Assembly: GCA_024734555.1 (NCBI GenBank)
Contig: JANPWX010019233.1
Coordinates: 187,183 to 251,182 of the forward strand
Length of the DNA stretch: 64,000 nucleotides
Reading direction: 5' to 3'
Origin: Trochalopteron elliotii
Taxonomy: Eukaryota > Chordata > Aves > Passeriformes > Leiothrichidae
Shown: positions 10,401 through 19,847 of the stretch, in pieces
Layout: each line of letters starts with the position of its first letter
Numbering within the stretch: position 1 is the stretch's first letter
Program-made: the position numbers and the translations under genes
Notes under the pieces: generated by a model
Seen by the model: only the letters and a program-made list of their open reading frames with translations
What the model was told of the DNA's origin: nothing
Databases searched by the model: none

Positions 10401-13082
10401 GTGCAAGTGGATTAGTAAGTTAGTAGGATGGGTCACACAAGCCATTAAGCTTTGCTAAAGCCCTCTAAATGGCAACTGCTAAAGAATCAGTAGATTTCTG
10501 TATTTGTTCTGATGTGGCCCAAATAAGTCCAGTGATGTGATACTGTGTAAAAAATAGTTTAGACTTTTCCATTCAGAGGCTGAAGGAGACTTGCACGTGA
10601 TGGTGAAATACCATTTGCAGACACCCTCCCACCACAGAGCTTAGTCTGCATATGCCTTACATTCTGCAGTGTCATTGTTGGCCTGGCTGAACCTTCAGTT
10701 ATCCAGGTAGACAAATGGCGCATGAGCAGTTTAGGCTTTACAGCTGCAAACTTTTCCAGGAATGTGTGTGCCATATCCAGAACAGTAAGAGCACTCAGTA
10801 GGAAAAAAAACTGGGCTGGAACCAGCCTCCTTGCAGGGGTCAATTAACTGTATTACTGTCAAGAAGTCTAGGGAGTTCAGTATCTGAATTTTTTAGCTTC
10901 CCAAAGCAGGAGCTATGACTGAGGCAGGTAGTAAGTCACATGGAATGTGCAACATTCCTACAGAAGCTACAGGCTTAAGACTCCCATGGAATTTCAGGAG
11001 TCCCATTAAACAGTGTCCTTTCAAAAGGAAAACTGAAGAGATGCTAGGGAGAAGCAAGTATTTGTAAGGAAATTACTGTGTCTAAACTAGAGTAAGATTG
11101 ATTAATACTGAGTGCGGTAGAATTGCTGTTTGATTCATATTAACTACTTTTTCTCTTCTCTTTTTCTTCCCATTCAGGTCAATGGCACCATGTTTTCCTT
11201 CAAGGATAATGGGATACTTACTGTTGTAGTAGATGCCTGCACTGGCACAGTGTTGGGAAACAAATTATTTTCTGGAGTAGACATTAGGCATGTAGGTGGA
11301 TATTTAAAATCTGTAATTCCACAAAGGTATGTACAATGATCACTTATTTCCAGTATGTCCTGCAAGCTGTAGGTCTGCTCTCTGACAAGGATTTAAATAA
11401 TGATGAATAGATAATGATAGAAGAGCACTGAAAGTTAACAAAACATACGTCTAAGTTCAGGCAAAAGGAGAAACATAGGAGTAATTTATTGGACCGTGCA
11501 GCCTTATTTAAGAAAACTAAGCAGATTTTGAGCACTTAAAATATTTCTGGTGTTGCCTTTTTCCTCAAAAATAGTTTTCTTTAACACAACATCATGTAAT
11601 GACACTGCTTTGCTTAAAATAAGAATATTTTTTTGTTTAATAAGGACAGTGGCAAGGACTATGTGAAAGATATCATACTGTTCTCTCCCTATAGGGAGAA
11701 AATTCTTTATCACTAAATAAAGATAAAAAGTTAGTGTCAGAAAATAATCAACATTTTAATTTTTTAATTTTGGACCAATATCTAAACTTGATTTTTTTGA
11801 TGCAGAATATTAAACTGTGTGTTTAAATAATACTTTACAATGATTTTGAAGTTAAATTTAAAATCAGTTTAAAACCAAGAAATTCTAAGTATTACTTTCA
11901 GAAGGGGTTGACTATTTCCATGTCAGAAGTACTCATATGGAATTGGACTCTGAGAGAAACTAGCTCTAACGGCATGTAGCAGAATATTAATGTGTTTATA
12001 ACAGCTGCTGTGTCTGTGCTGTTCTTGTTTCAGGTCTATCATTCTGCTGAGCACAAGAGGTGATGTAGCAATTCCTAATAATTTAGCTGAAGCCTTAATG
12101 TCCCTGGGGACAGCGAAACCACCTTATCTTCAGAGCAACGGTTGGTGGAAATTTCTTTGACACCACCTTGGTCTTTGTGTTTATGTTGGCATGGTGGGTT
12201 TCTCATGGGTGTGTCAGAAGGATGCAGCTGGTGGAGGGTGGTTGCCAGTTCACACTGGTGTGGCTGCTGTGTGTCAGCTCTTGTTGAGAGGGGAGGTGGA
12301 CAGCTCTTCAGCAGATGGGGCAGAAAACCTCTTTATCTCATTGTGTGAAGCTTGTTGGAAACAGAGAAGTAACTAGCAGTTCTTTGCACATCACACAAAA
12401 AGAGTCCTGGGCTTTTTTCCTAAATCCTGTATTTTGTGCCTCACCCAGCAAATCTATCTTTAAGCAATCTCCTGTGCCTGCCTAGTATTTCCTGTTCTAA
12501 CAGGAAGCTAGAAATGAGAAGCTGTTGGTATTTGAGGGGTGATGAGTTTATAGGCTACGTGGGGTAGCTCTTATCTCTTCAGAGGGATGATGCAACATCT
12601 TCAGGTGGGATGATACAAGTTGGTTGAGAAGGCAGGTTTTATAACTGTCCAATTAACTATGTTTTCAAATTAAGATTTCAGGGTATTTAATACTAGGTAT
12701 TGAGAAAGGAAATTGCAGATCATTATTTCCTTGTGAGGTGCATGTAAAGCTGAGAGAGGATTAATGTCCTGAATAATATGGGGGAAGGAATTTTTGGGGA
12801 CCATGCCTTTTCCTACCTAACCAGTCCTGTATTGTGCTGCAGTGAGCTTGGCTGGTTTGGTAATGCTGAGCTTTTTCTGTCACAGGAAGCTTGGCCTTTC
12901 TGGGCTTCAGAGGAAACATTAAGCCATCCTGGATCAAGCTGTTTACCAGTCCTGCTGGGCATGGGCTCGTTCAGATAGAAAAGTATATCCCTCTGCAACT
13001 GGAAGAGTATGGCTGTGCCAGAGCAATTAAAAGCCGTCGGAAAGACCTTGAGCTTCTGAAGAAGGCTGCACGATCTTATTAA
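1354..13082 (+). CDS. CEMIP2: CEMIP2 (TMEM2), last 12 coding exons (3' part of gene)
   Basis: Twelve exons at 1354-1485, 1967-2002, 2727-2882, 5476-5653, 6112-6327, 7056-7267, 7786-7971, 9144-9363, 9944-10042, 11178-11326, 12034-12140 and 12886-13082 join in one frame (1,888 bases, about 628 residues plus TAA). The product matches vertebrate CEMIP2 as I know it, for example [46 protein letters not shown] and [12 protein letters not shown]. The paralogue CEMIP fits much less well. CEMIP2 is a type II plasma-membrane protein with G8, GG-type lectin and parallel beta-helix repeats outside the cell. It has been reported as a Ca2+-dependent cell-surface hyaluronidase, although activity of the human protein is debated. 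The window holds only ectodomain: no membrane segment, and about ten N-glycosylation sequons (NKT, NIS, NVS, NIT, NLS, NVT, NST, NSS, NGT, NGS), as expected for a secreted-side chain. The cytoplasmic tail, membrane anchor, G8 and first lectin domain lie before base 1. No frameshift or internal stop is seen. Confidence 0.95.
1486..2726 (+). other. CEMIP2 introns b and c (around the micro-exon)
   Basis: Two short introns, 1486-1966 and 2003-2726, on either side of the 36-base exon. Both are GT-AG. I see no repeat, RNA gene or other structure in them. Confidence 0.8.
1967..2002 (+). CDS. CEMIP2: CEMIP2 exon b, 36-base micro-exon ([11 protein letters not shown])
   Basis: A 36-base exon between TTATAG (ending 1966) and GTGAGT (2003). 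It encodes [11 protein letters not shown] with split codons at both ends, which join cleanly to the flanking exons (G|G and AG|T). FADNGIGLT is one of the best conserved strings in the CEMIP family, so the call is firm despite the small size. Confidence 0.93.
   Translation, partial: VCRQWNRFDIC
2727..2882 (+). CDS. CEMIP2: CEMIP2 exon c (DGSFPNDEG...TLPRNR)
   Basis: The acceptor TTTGATAG ends at 2726 and the donor GTAAGT starts at 2883. The exon carries [18 protein letters not shown] and [20 protein letters not shown], typical of CEMIP2. It contains the sequon NKT. The last codon (CG|G, Arg) is split over the following 2.6-kb intron. Confidence 0.94.
3318..3820 (+). mobile_element. Old solo LTR, bird ERVL type (degraded, 3' end unclear)
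   Basis: It starts TGTTTTGGTTTAAGCC. It then follows the layout I know from bird ERVL LTRs: a purine-rich part with GAGACAAGAACAGT, an AT-rich stretch of AATATTAA-like units, a block with CACTGGGTGACCCCC, then a CATGATGTAAGATGG-like block and a C-rich end. No internal retroviral region is present, so it is a solo LTR left after recombination. It carries many substitutions. The 3' boundary (about 3820) is uncertain because the CR1 follows closely. Recognition is from memory of the family layout. Confidence 0.5.
3889..5200 (-). mobile_element. CR1 LINE, 5'-truncated, antisense to CEMIP2
   Basis: Read on the minus strand, this is the 3' part of a CR1 non-LTR retrotransposon. It covers part of the reverse transcriptase ([14 protein letters not shown] and [17 protein letters not shown] around 4940-5088) and the C-terminal region ([60 protein letters not shown] between 4003 and 4473). 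The 3' tail lies near 3889-3960. The frame is broken between the segments, so the element is dead. A 156-codon piece is still open. It is the longest repeat copy in the window. Confidence 0.9.
5476..5653 (+). CDS. CEMIP2: CEMIP2 exon d ([13 protein letters not shown]...KFGPN)
   Basis: The acceptor CAACAG ends at 5475 and the donor GTAAGT starts at 5654. It encodes [19 protein letters not shown] and VGFLMKNPW, both diagnostic for CEMIP2. It ends in phase 0 after Asn, so an NVS sequon is created across the junction with the next exon. Confidence 0.94.
5654..6111 (+). other. CEMIP2 intron d
   Basis: GT-AG intron of 458 bases with no recognisable repeat or RNA gene. Confidence 0.8.
6112..6327 (+). 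CDS. CEMIP2: CEMIP2 exon e ([13 protein letters not shown]...SGNYAQ), GC donor likely
   Basis: The acceptor TTGTTGTCAG ends at 6111. The exon encodes [28 protein letters not shown] and [13 protein letters not shown]. By alignment to known CEMIP2 it must end after NYAQ, at CAG|GCTAGT. That would be a GC-AG intron in phase 0. The alternative is a canonical GT donor at 6355 (GGA|GTAACT), which adds 27 bases in frame (ASTFGFLFG). Reading through gives a stop at 6364-6366. The exon body is certain; its 3' edge is the open point. Confidence 0.9.
6328..7055 (+). other. CEMIP2 intron e, candidate GC-AG intron
   Basis: By homology the intron runs from GCTAGT (6328) to TACAG (7055), a GC-AG type. If the downstream GT is used it starts at 6355. 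It holds a 14-base perfect palindrome (GGTGTAATTACACC, 6391-6404) and an 11-base inverted repeat (6422-6445) close behind the donor. Confidence 0.7.
7056..7267 (+). CDS. CEMIP2: CEMIP2 exon f ([12 protein letters not shown]...YLINFN)
   Basis: The acceptor CATACAG ends at 7055 and the donor GTATGT starts at 7268. It encodes [20 protein letters not shown], the [19 protein letters not shown] core conserved in both CEMIP paralogues, and two sequons (NLS, NVT). The last codon AA|G (Lys) is split. Confidence 0.94.
7268..9143 (+). other. CEMIP2 introns f and g
   Basis: Introns 7268-7785 and 7972-9143, both GT-AG. They are AT-rich unique sequence with no repeat family or RNA gene that I recognise. 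Confidence 0.75.
7786..7971 (+). CDS. CEMIP2: CEMIP2 exon g ([12 protein letters not shown]...FDNSTG)
   Basis: The acceptor TGGTTTTAG ends at 7785 and the donor GTAACT starts at 7972. It starts with [10 protein letters not shown], the family signature. The middle part ([18 protein letters not shown]) differs most from the mammalian protein. It ends with the sequon NST and a split Gly codon. Confidence 0.93.
9144..9363 (+). CDS. CEMIP2: CEMIP2 exon h ([14 protein letters not shown]...KCGTTQ)
   Basis: The acceptor TTTTTGTGTAG ends at 9143 and the donor GTAAAA starts at 9364. It encodes [15 protein letters not shown] and [13 protein letters not shown], then a CTKC pair near the end. The cysteine pattern ([12 protein letters not shown], CxxC) matches family members, where these residues are thought to form disulfides outside the cell. 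It ends in phase 0. Confidence 0.94.
9944..10042 (+). CDS. CEMIP2: CEMIP2 exon i ([12 protein letters not shown]...), start of C-terminal lectin domain
   Basis: 99 bases, phase 0 at both ends. The acceptor GATATCCAG ends at 9943 and the donor GTAAGT starts at 10043. [14 protein letters not shown] matches the segment that leads into the second GG-type lectin domain of CEMIP2. It contains the sequon NSS. Confidence 0.92.
11178..11326 (+). CDS. CEMIP2: CEMIP2 exon j ([12 protein letters not shown]...SVIPQ), GG-type lectin domain
   Basis: The acceptor CCCATTCAG ends at 11177 and the donor GTATGT starts at 11327. [19 protein letters not shown] and [11 protein letters not shown] fit the GG-type lectin (PANDER/FAM3-like) fold. 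The Arg codon AG|G is split. NGT is a sequon. Confidence 0.93.
12034..12140 (+). CDS. CEMIP2: CEMIP2 exon k ([12 protein letters not shown]...LQSN), weak donor
   Basis: The acceptor CTTGTTTCAG ends at 12033. [10 protein letters not shown] and [12 protein letters not shown] match the lectin domain. The end is fixed by the next exon: AAC G|GA AGC gives NGS. The donor is therefore ACG|GTTGGT, a poor match to GTRAGT (T at +3 and +4). No better donor near it keeps the frame. Confidence 0.9.
12886..13082 (+). CDS. CEMIP2: CEMIP2 terminal coding exon ([10 protein letters not shown]...KKAARSY stop)
   Basis: The acceptor TTCTGTCACAG ends at 12885. It encodes [20 protein letters not shown], then [13 protein letters not shown] and a basic tail [17 protein letters not shown], followed by TAA at 13080-13082. 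The length and tail agree with the end of vertebrate CEMIP2 (…RRRDLELLK…). The exon continues into the 3' UTR. Confidence 0.95.
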
Positions 13083-13965
13083 AGACTAAGATGTACATAA
13101 AATCGGGGGAAAAAATGTGAACTAACTTATTTTTTAATTTATGGCATTTTAAACTATGTTGTTATCCAAGTAAATCATGTTATTGTCTAAGAGATGTTTG
13201 CCAGCATTGACTGCTTGAATGCCAATCTGTGCACCTTCTAGTTGTACAAAATATTAAAAAATTTATTAGTATTTGTATAAACAGGTTTCAGAGATTTTTC
13301 AGATGTTTGTATTTACTGTAAACAAGTTCCTTCTGTTTAATACTCCTTTTGTATGTAAGAGGGTATTCATAAAAGCCTTAAGTTTTAAGTAACAGATGTC
13401 AGAGTGCATTTTGGGTTACTTGAAAGATCAACATCAATGCCTTCATAAACAGCTTGAATTGGTCATTATAACTTAAGCATTTTTCCTACAAATGTTTACG
13501 TGTTTCCTTGGGAATTTATTTATCAGTCAACTCAGTTACGTTCTCAGTCTGCTTTCCAATGTACTAAAACCCAGTTTCCCCTATTCATGCAGCTGACTCA
13601 AGGGATTTCAACTGCAGTAAAAATTGCTTTCCTGTGTGAAAGATGGAGGGAGGGATTCAAAGATCCAGCCTGGGGCTGGGTGAGGATTGTGTACCATTCA
13701 GCAGAGTTTTACAAGACTATGTGTACAAGCATGGCTTGCAGAGTAGGAAGTTACTCTTGCTCTTTAGAATCACTGTTTATTATTCCCTTTAAATACACAG
13801 GTGTGTCTGTAAGAGTTACTTTAATAAACAGTCTAGAAGTTAAGGCTGCACTCTTGAGTACAGCTTAACTTCAGCTTAGTCTTTTAAAGCTTTTAGCCAG
13901 GAGGGCAAAGCTGAGATACTGTTATTCTCAATTTGTTAAGGAATTAGGCTTCTACTCTTGCAGTG

Positions 13966-14098
13966 ATGGGTTTTTTTGTTTTGTTGGGGGTTCTTTTTGG
14001 TTTTTTTCTTGTTGTTTTGGGGATTTCTTTTGTTGTTTGTGTGGTTGGTTTTGGGTGGTTGTTTTTGTTTGTTTGTTTTTTGGTGTTGGTTTTTCTTG
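13966..14098 (+). promoter_or_regulatory. GU-rich tract in 3' UTR with GRE motif
   Basis: About 130 bases made almost only of T and G. It includes an exact TGTTTGTTTGT (14066-14076), the GU-rich element bound by CELF1-type proteins that speeds mRNA decay. It may also be read as simple low-complexity sequence. Confidence 0.45.
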
Positions 14099-15221
14099 AA
14101 TTATTTTTAAGGCTAGCTCAGCTTTAACTTCTAAATAAATGGAAAGTGCTCTCAGTTCATTAGTCATACCTTCTGCCTTAACTTTGATTCTTTTAGTATA
14201 CTCATGTTGTTAATTCCCGTTGACTTTCTGTTAGGTCCATTGATTTCATCTGGTTTTGTTGCAATTATTTGGCTCTGCCAATAGTGTGAAAATCATTTAG
14301 AACAGTGGCACAGCTTCCCTTTTTCAAGATCCTTATCTTTGAAATTAGGTTTCAAGGACTGTAAAGATGCATTTCATAATAGGGAACAAAAGGTGCCATA
14401 GGGCTAAAACGTAACCCTACTTCTAATAAAACTGACATATTTCCTTGTTCTTGTATATGTTCTCATTCATTCAAGCTGGTATAATGTATCTACCATTCAG
14501 AGATGCTTTGTGCTTTGGACTCAAAATAGAGTGGCTGTTGGAAATTAACTGAATGCCTGTCTTCTCCAAAGATGTTGAAAAATTGTGGGGATTTTTTTTG
14601 TGCTTTAAAGGAGAGGAGGCACAATATCAAATGTTTGTTCAATTAAGATATGCTACCTCAGTGCTACAATTAAACTGCCTGGACTAGTGTAGTTTCCTAA
14701 GTGAGGAGGGAGGGGGTAAGGAGTATGACATAAGATTTGAAGTTAACAAATAGATTACCAATATTATTTTTATTGTAAAACCAAGCCAAATGGATGATTG
14801 TGTATTTTGCAGTTGTTCTGACGCACAGTTCTCTTGTAATGTTTAAAAGAAAAGTCATTTTGTTAGGGGAAGCTGTGATAAATTTTTCAGGCTAGCTGTA
14901 ATGTTTGGTGTTATTAATGTAGGGCAGTGTGATTTAAATGCTCTGAGTGCAGTAGTGATAGTGTTTGGGGATTAAAATGGCGTTAAGGCTTCCTCTATTC
15001 TGTGGGTTATGCTCAGCAGAGAAATAGTGGTGAGGTAGTGACCCTCAGGTTTGTGAAGTTTGCCATTATTTATGATATTCTGCTGTTCTAAGCCTCCTGT
15101 AAAAATTGTCCTTGGAAGTGTCAAGGGTATTCTGATGTAGGGCTTACTGATGAACAATTGGACCTGAAGTTAAAGACCTGTTTGTCTTTTGTGTAAATTT
15201 AAATACTTGATAAATAGCATA

Positions 15222-15227
15222 AATAAA
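15222..15227 (+). promoter_or_regulatory. Candidate distal poly(A) signal AATAAA
   Basis: AATAAA within CATAAATAAATTTTTAC, followed 30-60 bases later by TG/T-rich sequence. It is the last good signal before the first CR1 copy and the best candidate for the main CEMIP2 transcript end. Closer signals at 13823-13828, 14134-14139 and 14425-14430 could give shorter forms. Confidence 0.45.
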
Positions 15228-15609
15228 TTTTTACATCTGACAAACCAGTAAAATTTTCGGTGTCTTCTGTTCTTGTATCAAGTAATTTTATGATGTGTGC
15301 TGTGTGAATAATACAAACTATCTTATTTCAACACCAGTTTACTTGTGAAGTTTGTGGAGTATATCCTACTCTTCATTCAGAGACAAGTTAGCAACACTGG
15401 AAAGGAGATGCTGATGGTGGCTGAAGTTATGGGCCTGTCTTGGCAGCCAGCTACCTCAAAGCCTGTCTGAGCTGCTGAGTCTACAGTCATTTCAGCTCAG
15501 GGGAGCAAGGAGCAACGTTGTTGCTGACTCAGAGGCATCCTATCCCTGTCTTTACGTGGTGGGGGAGTAAAGAAGGTGGATCCAGCTGTTCTGAGCAGTG
15601 CCCCATGGC

Positions 15610-15800
15610 AGAGAAAAAGGGGCTTGGGCACACATTGAAATGCAGGCAGTTCCACAAAAACAGAAGGGAAGTTTTTATTGAGTAGGTGGTCAAGCACTGG
15701 AATTGATTGCTAGAGCACCTGTGGAGTGCTTTTTCTATAGAGGAGCAGCTTTAACTGACCCTGCTTTGGGACAGCAAGTGTTCTGGGCCCTCTCCATAGG
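15610..15800 (+). mobile_element. CR1 fragment, very degraded
   Basis: AAGCACTGGAATTGATTGC, then TGTGGAG and TGACCCTGCTTTGGGACAG follow the order of the CR1 3' end (cactggaacaggttgcc … tgtggag … gtgaccctgctttgg). The terminal repeat is lost. Boundaries are approximate. Confidence 0.5.
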
Positions 15801-16810
15801 TGATTGCCAGCCAGGTGATGCTGTAGTTGTGGGCAGTTAAAGCCACTGATGTACCTAAGCCTCTCTCTTCAAGTGCACCAGTTGCCGCAGCCTGCATGGG
15901 CTGAGACAGACACTTCTTCTGTCTGAAACTCAGTGAGTCCCCAAACCCATTCCAAAGGGCATTGTATGTAATTGCTTCTTCATGCTCAGGCTTGGTATAC
16001 AAATTGATTTCCATTCCTTGCTCAAATTACATAATCCTGCAGTAAAGAAATTTTTAAAAAAACAAGAAACCAATTCCTTGGAGCCAGTAGCAGATTAAGT
16101 GTACTAGCAATAAGGCCCTCTCTGTGGCCAAAGGCACCACTGAAAATCCAGTATATGAAGGACAAGAGACCCATCCCCAAAGAGCCAGGATGATGGCAAG
16201 GACGTGCTTAGGAAAATACAGACTTAATTTTGTGTGTTGTGGGACAGCAGTGACAGCTGAGGCCCCAGATAACTTCTGACCCAGGCCATGAGTTTCCTGT
16301 TCAGGGCAAGTTCCATAATTTCCTCTGCTTCCCCTCAACTCCTTTTCACCTTATATAGGAAGGATGTAGATCTAAGGATAGTCATCCAGTTCTGACTGAA
16401 AGGCTCAGCTGGATTTGATGCTGTCTGGATCTGTAGCTGCACTGGTCAGTGAAGGTCTTAGTGTTCGTCATGGCTGTATTTGTTTAACATGCCAGAATAT
16501 CTGTGAAAAGCAGTAACCTTTCAACTTGAAAATGTGAGCTTTACCCAGTCATTATTTTCCTATGACTTCTGGTTACACTTGTTCTAGCACTTAGGGGAAG
16601 GTTTTGACCCTTCCTAGAGTTCACAAACTTATTTTTTTCCTAATTTTTTCTCTTTGCCCTGTGTCTTGGGCCAGTTAAAATTCCAAAATAATAATCAATA
16701 TTGAAGTAGATTAGGACCACCTCTGGCTTAAGAAAATTTATGAGCTTTTTAATTGTATAGCTGGAGACTACTGCGATTTTGCAGATTAAATTTTTACTAC
16801 CAAAAAATAG

Positions 16811-16843
16811 TTAATTTAGTAAGTTACAAACTTACTAAATTAA
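16811..16843. repeat. Perfect inverted repeat, 14-base arms, 5-base loop
   Basis: TTAATTTAGTAAGT, spacer TACAA, then the exact reverse complement ACTTACTAAATTAA. It is very AT-rich. No transposon ends are seen around it. Confidence 0.85.
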
Positions 16844-16984
16844 ATAAAAGGCTTTTCTGGCCACTGACTTGCGTGACTGGGAGTGATGGGACTGGCAAGT
16901 CATAGAATTCTCCTTCTGGTTTTTTTCCATGATGAAATTCTTTGAGGGGGGTGATGGGAGGGTGGTGGTGGAAAGTAGTTTTTG

Positions 16985-17357
16985 GATATAATAGGAACAA
17001 TTTTAGACAGAGAAGAGACTACCATTACTTCCCAGTACCTGAAAGTACAGGATTGCTGGAGGAGACGTTTTATAAGGGCATATGGTGATAGGACAAGGGG
17101 GAATGGCATCAAACTGGAAGAGTGTAGCTTTAGGTCAGATATTATAAAGAAACGCTTCACTGTGAAAATGGTGAGGTGCTGGAACAGGTTGCTGAGAGAA
17201 GCTCTGGATGCCCCATCCCTGGCAGTGTTCAAGGGCAGGCTGGATGGGGCTGTGAGCAACCTGGTCTAGAGGGAGGTGTCCCTGCCCATGGCAGGGGGGT
17301 TGGAACTGGACAATCATTAGGTCCTTTCCAACCCAAGCCATTCTATGAATCTATGCA
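16985..17357 (+). mobile_element. CR1 LINE 3' end, sense, with intact tail
   Basis: It encodes the last part of CR1 pol (DRTRGNGIKLEE, SFRSDIIKKRFTVKMVRCWN, DAPSLAVFKGRLDGAVSNL) in one open frame up to 17269. This is followed by the GGTTGGAACTGGACAATC block and the terminal ATTCTATGAATCTATG repeat. It is 5'-truncated and fairly well preserved. Confidence 0.93.
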
Positions 17358-19847
17358 TTTTGGGAGAGGGCAATCTGGGGATCTTCTGAGATCACCCTGG
17401 CCTTTTTGATACTTCATCTTGAGCTCTTAAACCATAATGAAAAAATTCAGAGAAACTTTTGCTTTTCTTGAAAGGTTTGTAGCTATCACTTTTGATATAT
17501 TAGTGAGAAATTGGCTTGATCAGATCAGAGGAATTTCCAAGTAATCAGTCTGTATAAACTTTCTCCCTAAAGGCAAACTTTTAAACTTTTTCTATTTCTG
17601 TTGTGTTTACAAGTACAAAGCAGATTTAACTACCTTGCCTGGAGAGTGAATTCTTTGTTTCATCAATTTCCAAGTTGAATGGGTTGACAGGTGAATATCC
17701 TAATTTATAATATTTTTTGAGGAATTGTTCATAGAACATACTGACTTTATTTGTAGTTTATTCTAAATGGAAAATAAAAACAAAGTGGTATTTCATGATT
17801 ATTTTGATGTGTGCAATTATTCTAATTAGAAACGTTCATTGCTAGAACTGCTATAAGCAGCTGAAAACACAACTGTCTCTTTCCATGTAGCATTTCCAGT
17901 GACATTTTCAACAGATACCCTAAAGTCAGTTCAGGGTGTGTTTTGTGTAATTGGTAGCTTTGGGGGATGGATCTCAGATGATATCATCTTTTTAATATCT
18001 GTGAAGTTCATGAGCAGAAGATGGTTTATTCCATCTGTAGGGTGTGAACCATGATCTAATAGTTTTCCTTCAGCTCTGGTGCAAATGACTGGTGTATGTT
18101 CGTAGTAACAGCAAACAACACTACAGTTATCTGTGGTCTCATTCATACTTCTGAAAAATTATTCTCTGATGAGCATCATTCACTTGTATATATTGCACAC
18201 TTCTGCTTTTTAATAGTTTTTAATAGTGTAATATAAATTTCCATATACAACATGTTTTGCTTACATTCTTCTTTTTAGCATTCTTCTGTTGATATCAGGG
18301 TTTTCTGTCCTTCACTACAGTGAAATACAAAGTGTTAGAAGATACTAGTATCTATAATCCCATGAATCATAGTAGCATGCACAATTGCCACTGGGTTGAT
18401 TCTGCTAGCCAGGAGACGAACATCCAGAAAGAACTCATTGTCAGGCTTTAATAGCTGACCATGGAAGAAAATGAAGATGTAAGAAAAGATTGTTTGCAGT
18501 CTCTATTCCCTGTAAGCTCTTCATACCTTTCTCTTTTTGCTTTGTAAGGACCCTCACCACTTTCCTCTTAGTCCTTAAGGGCTGGGATGGTGCTCTGTAT
18601 CTTAAGTATCTTATTCCCACAGAATTTTCCATTTCTGATATTTCCGATGTTTTGCCAACTGCAGATTTTCCTGATTAACTGTCAGTGCTTCTTTTCCATT
18701 AAATCTATTTACAAAGTTTCTTAGAGAGTGGGTTGGACCTCCTCTGTTTTCCCACCCTTTTTGAGTTTCAGCATGTAATTGGTCTCTTTGTGGTGGCCCA
18801 TACCTCCCTCTGCCTCCTTGAGCTGCACTGACTTCAGAAATGCTCATTGGGCCTTGGCCTTGATGTGGGAAATTACTGTGGCTAAAGCCAATTCTCTTGC
18901 ACCCCTAAAAACAGTGGTGCCAAGTGAACCCCTTTGAACTCCCCTGGACCACTGTGAGGTACGACCAGAAATCTCCCTCGGAGTGGGCACCTCTCAGAGC
19001 CAGTGAAGGATACTTAGGGATCGCAGGGAATGCCAACCCCATCCTCGAGGCTCAACCCTTCACCTATTGAGAAGGCACAAAGGCATCCCATGTGTACTTC
19101 ACTGAACTTGGGGACAGTTTTTCACTGGTAGATACCTTGTAAATGCTCCTCTGGGTCTGTGTGAATATGCTGTATCAACTGTGCTGTAAGTGTTGCTCTC
19201 TTAGATGGTTAGGTACTTCAGATTTTATGTTAGACCTGTAAGTGAGTTGCTGTTGTGCTTGCAGTAAATTCTATAGAATCTTCTGACAAATTGTTTAAGT
19301 CAGGCTCTTGATTGAGCACTGTTGACTGCAGTTAAGTTTAAGTGATGTTAAACCCTTTAGGCCTAAACCTTTGGTCAAGTCCAAGGCCCAGTTTGGCAAG
19401 GGCATCCACTCTGAACCTTGTGATTCAATAGGAGAATTATCTCCCTCATTCCTTTTAATCCTTACCCTTTCCCATCCTTACCCTTTTGCCATCCCCAGCT
19501 TCTATGTATATAATTTTAAATCAATTTTATTTTTAGACTGATTGATTCAGATTTTAGTCTGATTTTTCTGTGTGCTCTAACTATGCAGTAAATAATAGTT
19601 TGCCAACAAACCTTTTTACACTTTCACTTTTATATTAAACCTGCTTTACCAGTGTCTTTTCCAGCGATTCCTTGAGCAACCTAATACACTCGTTCATGAC
19701 TCTCTAAACAGTCATCACTCAAAATATACTTCTTTCATAAAATTTTCTGCTCCTTGTCATTCTCATTGTAGCAACATGTTCAAAATCAAAGAGATGCATA
19801 GAAATATCTTTGGTGAATAGGGATCAGGCTGTGGGGGCACTGCCTGT
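17358..19847. other. Intergenic DNA with a CpG-bearing open stretch
   Basis: Mostly AT-rich unique sequence. At 18890-19480 the composition changes to more GC and CpG, with a 52-codon open stretch (see 18912-19070). No gene is recognised. Confidence 0.5.
18912..19070 (+). other. Unidentified 52-codon open stretch, possible old repeat or exon
   Basis: Between an in-frame TAA (18906) and TGA (19068) lie 52 sense codons without a start codon. The translation is varied and protein-like (for example LPWTTVRYDQKSPSEWAPL and EGYLGIAGNANPI) and the stretch has several CpGs (TACGAC, CTCGGA, ATCGCA, CTCGAG) in a CpG-poor region. The following 400 bases look structured like an LTR-type repeat. I do not recognise the family. 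It may be a relic of an endogenous retroelement or pure chance. Confidence 0.3.

Larger units (their letters stand above)
9364..12885 (+). other. CEMIP2 introns h to k
   Basis: Introns 9364-9943, 10043-11177, 11327-12033 and 12141-12885. All end in AG and start with GT, the last with the weak GTTGGT. They hold only unique AT-rich sequence as far as I can see. Confidence 0.75.
13083..15250 (+). other. CEMIP2: Probable CEMIP2 3' UTR
   Basis: About 2.2 kb from the stop to the last AATAAA (15222-15227), which is followed by a TG-rich stretch (15258 onward) as expected behind a cleavage site. The length agrees with the known long CEMIP2 3' UTR. It holds earlier AATAAA signals at 13823, 14134 and 14425, an overlapping AU-rich element ATTTATTTA at 13514-13522, further ATTTA motifs between 13130 and 13330, and a GU-rich tract at 13966-14098. 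The end point is inferred, not shown. Confidence 0.55.
15250..16984. other. Intergenic DNA downstream of CEMIP2
   Basis: No exon recognised. It contains a degraded CR1 trace near 15610-15800 and a perfect 14-base inverted repeat at 16811-16843. Short open frames of 66-94 codons on the minus strand (15497-16338) have no family resemblance. Confidence 0.6.
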
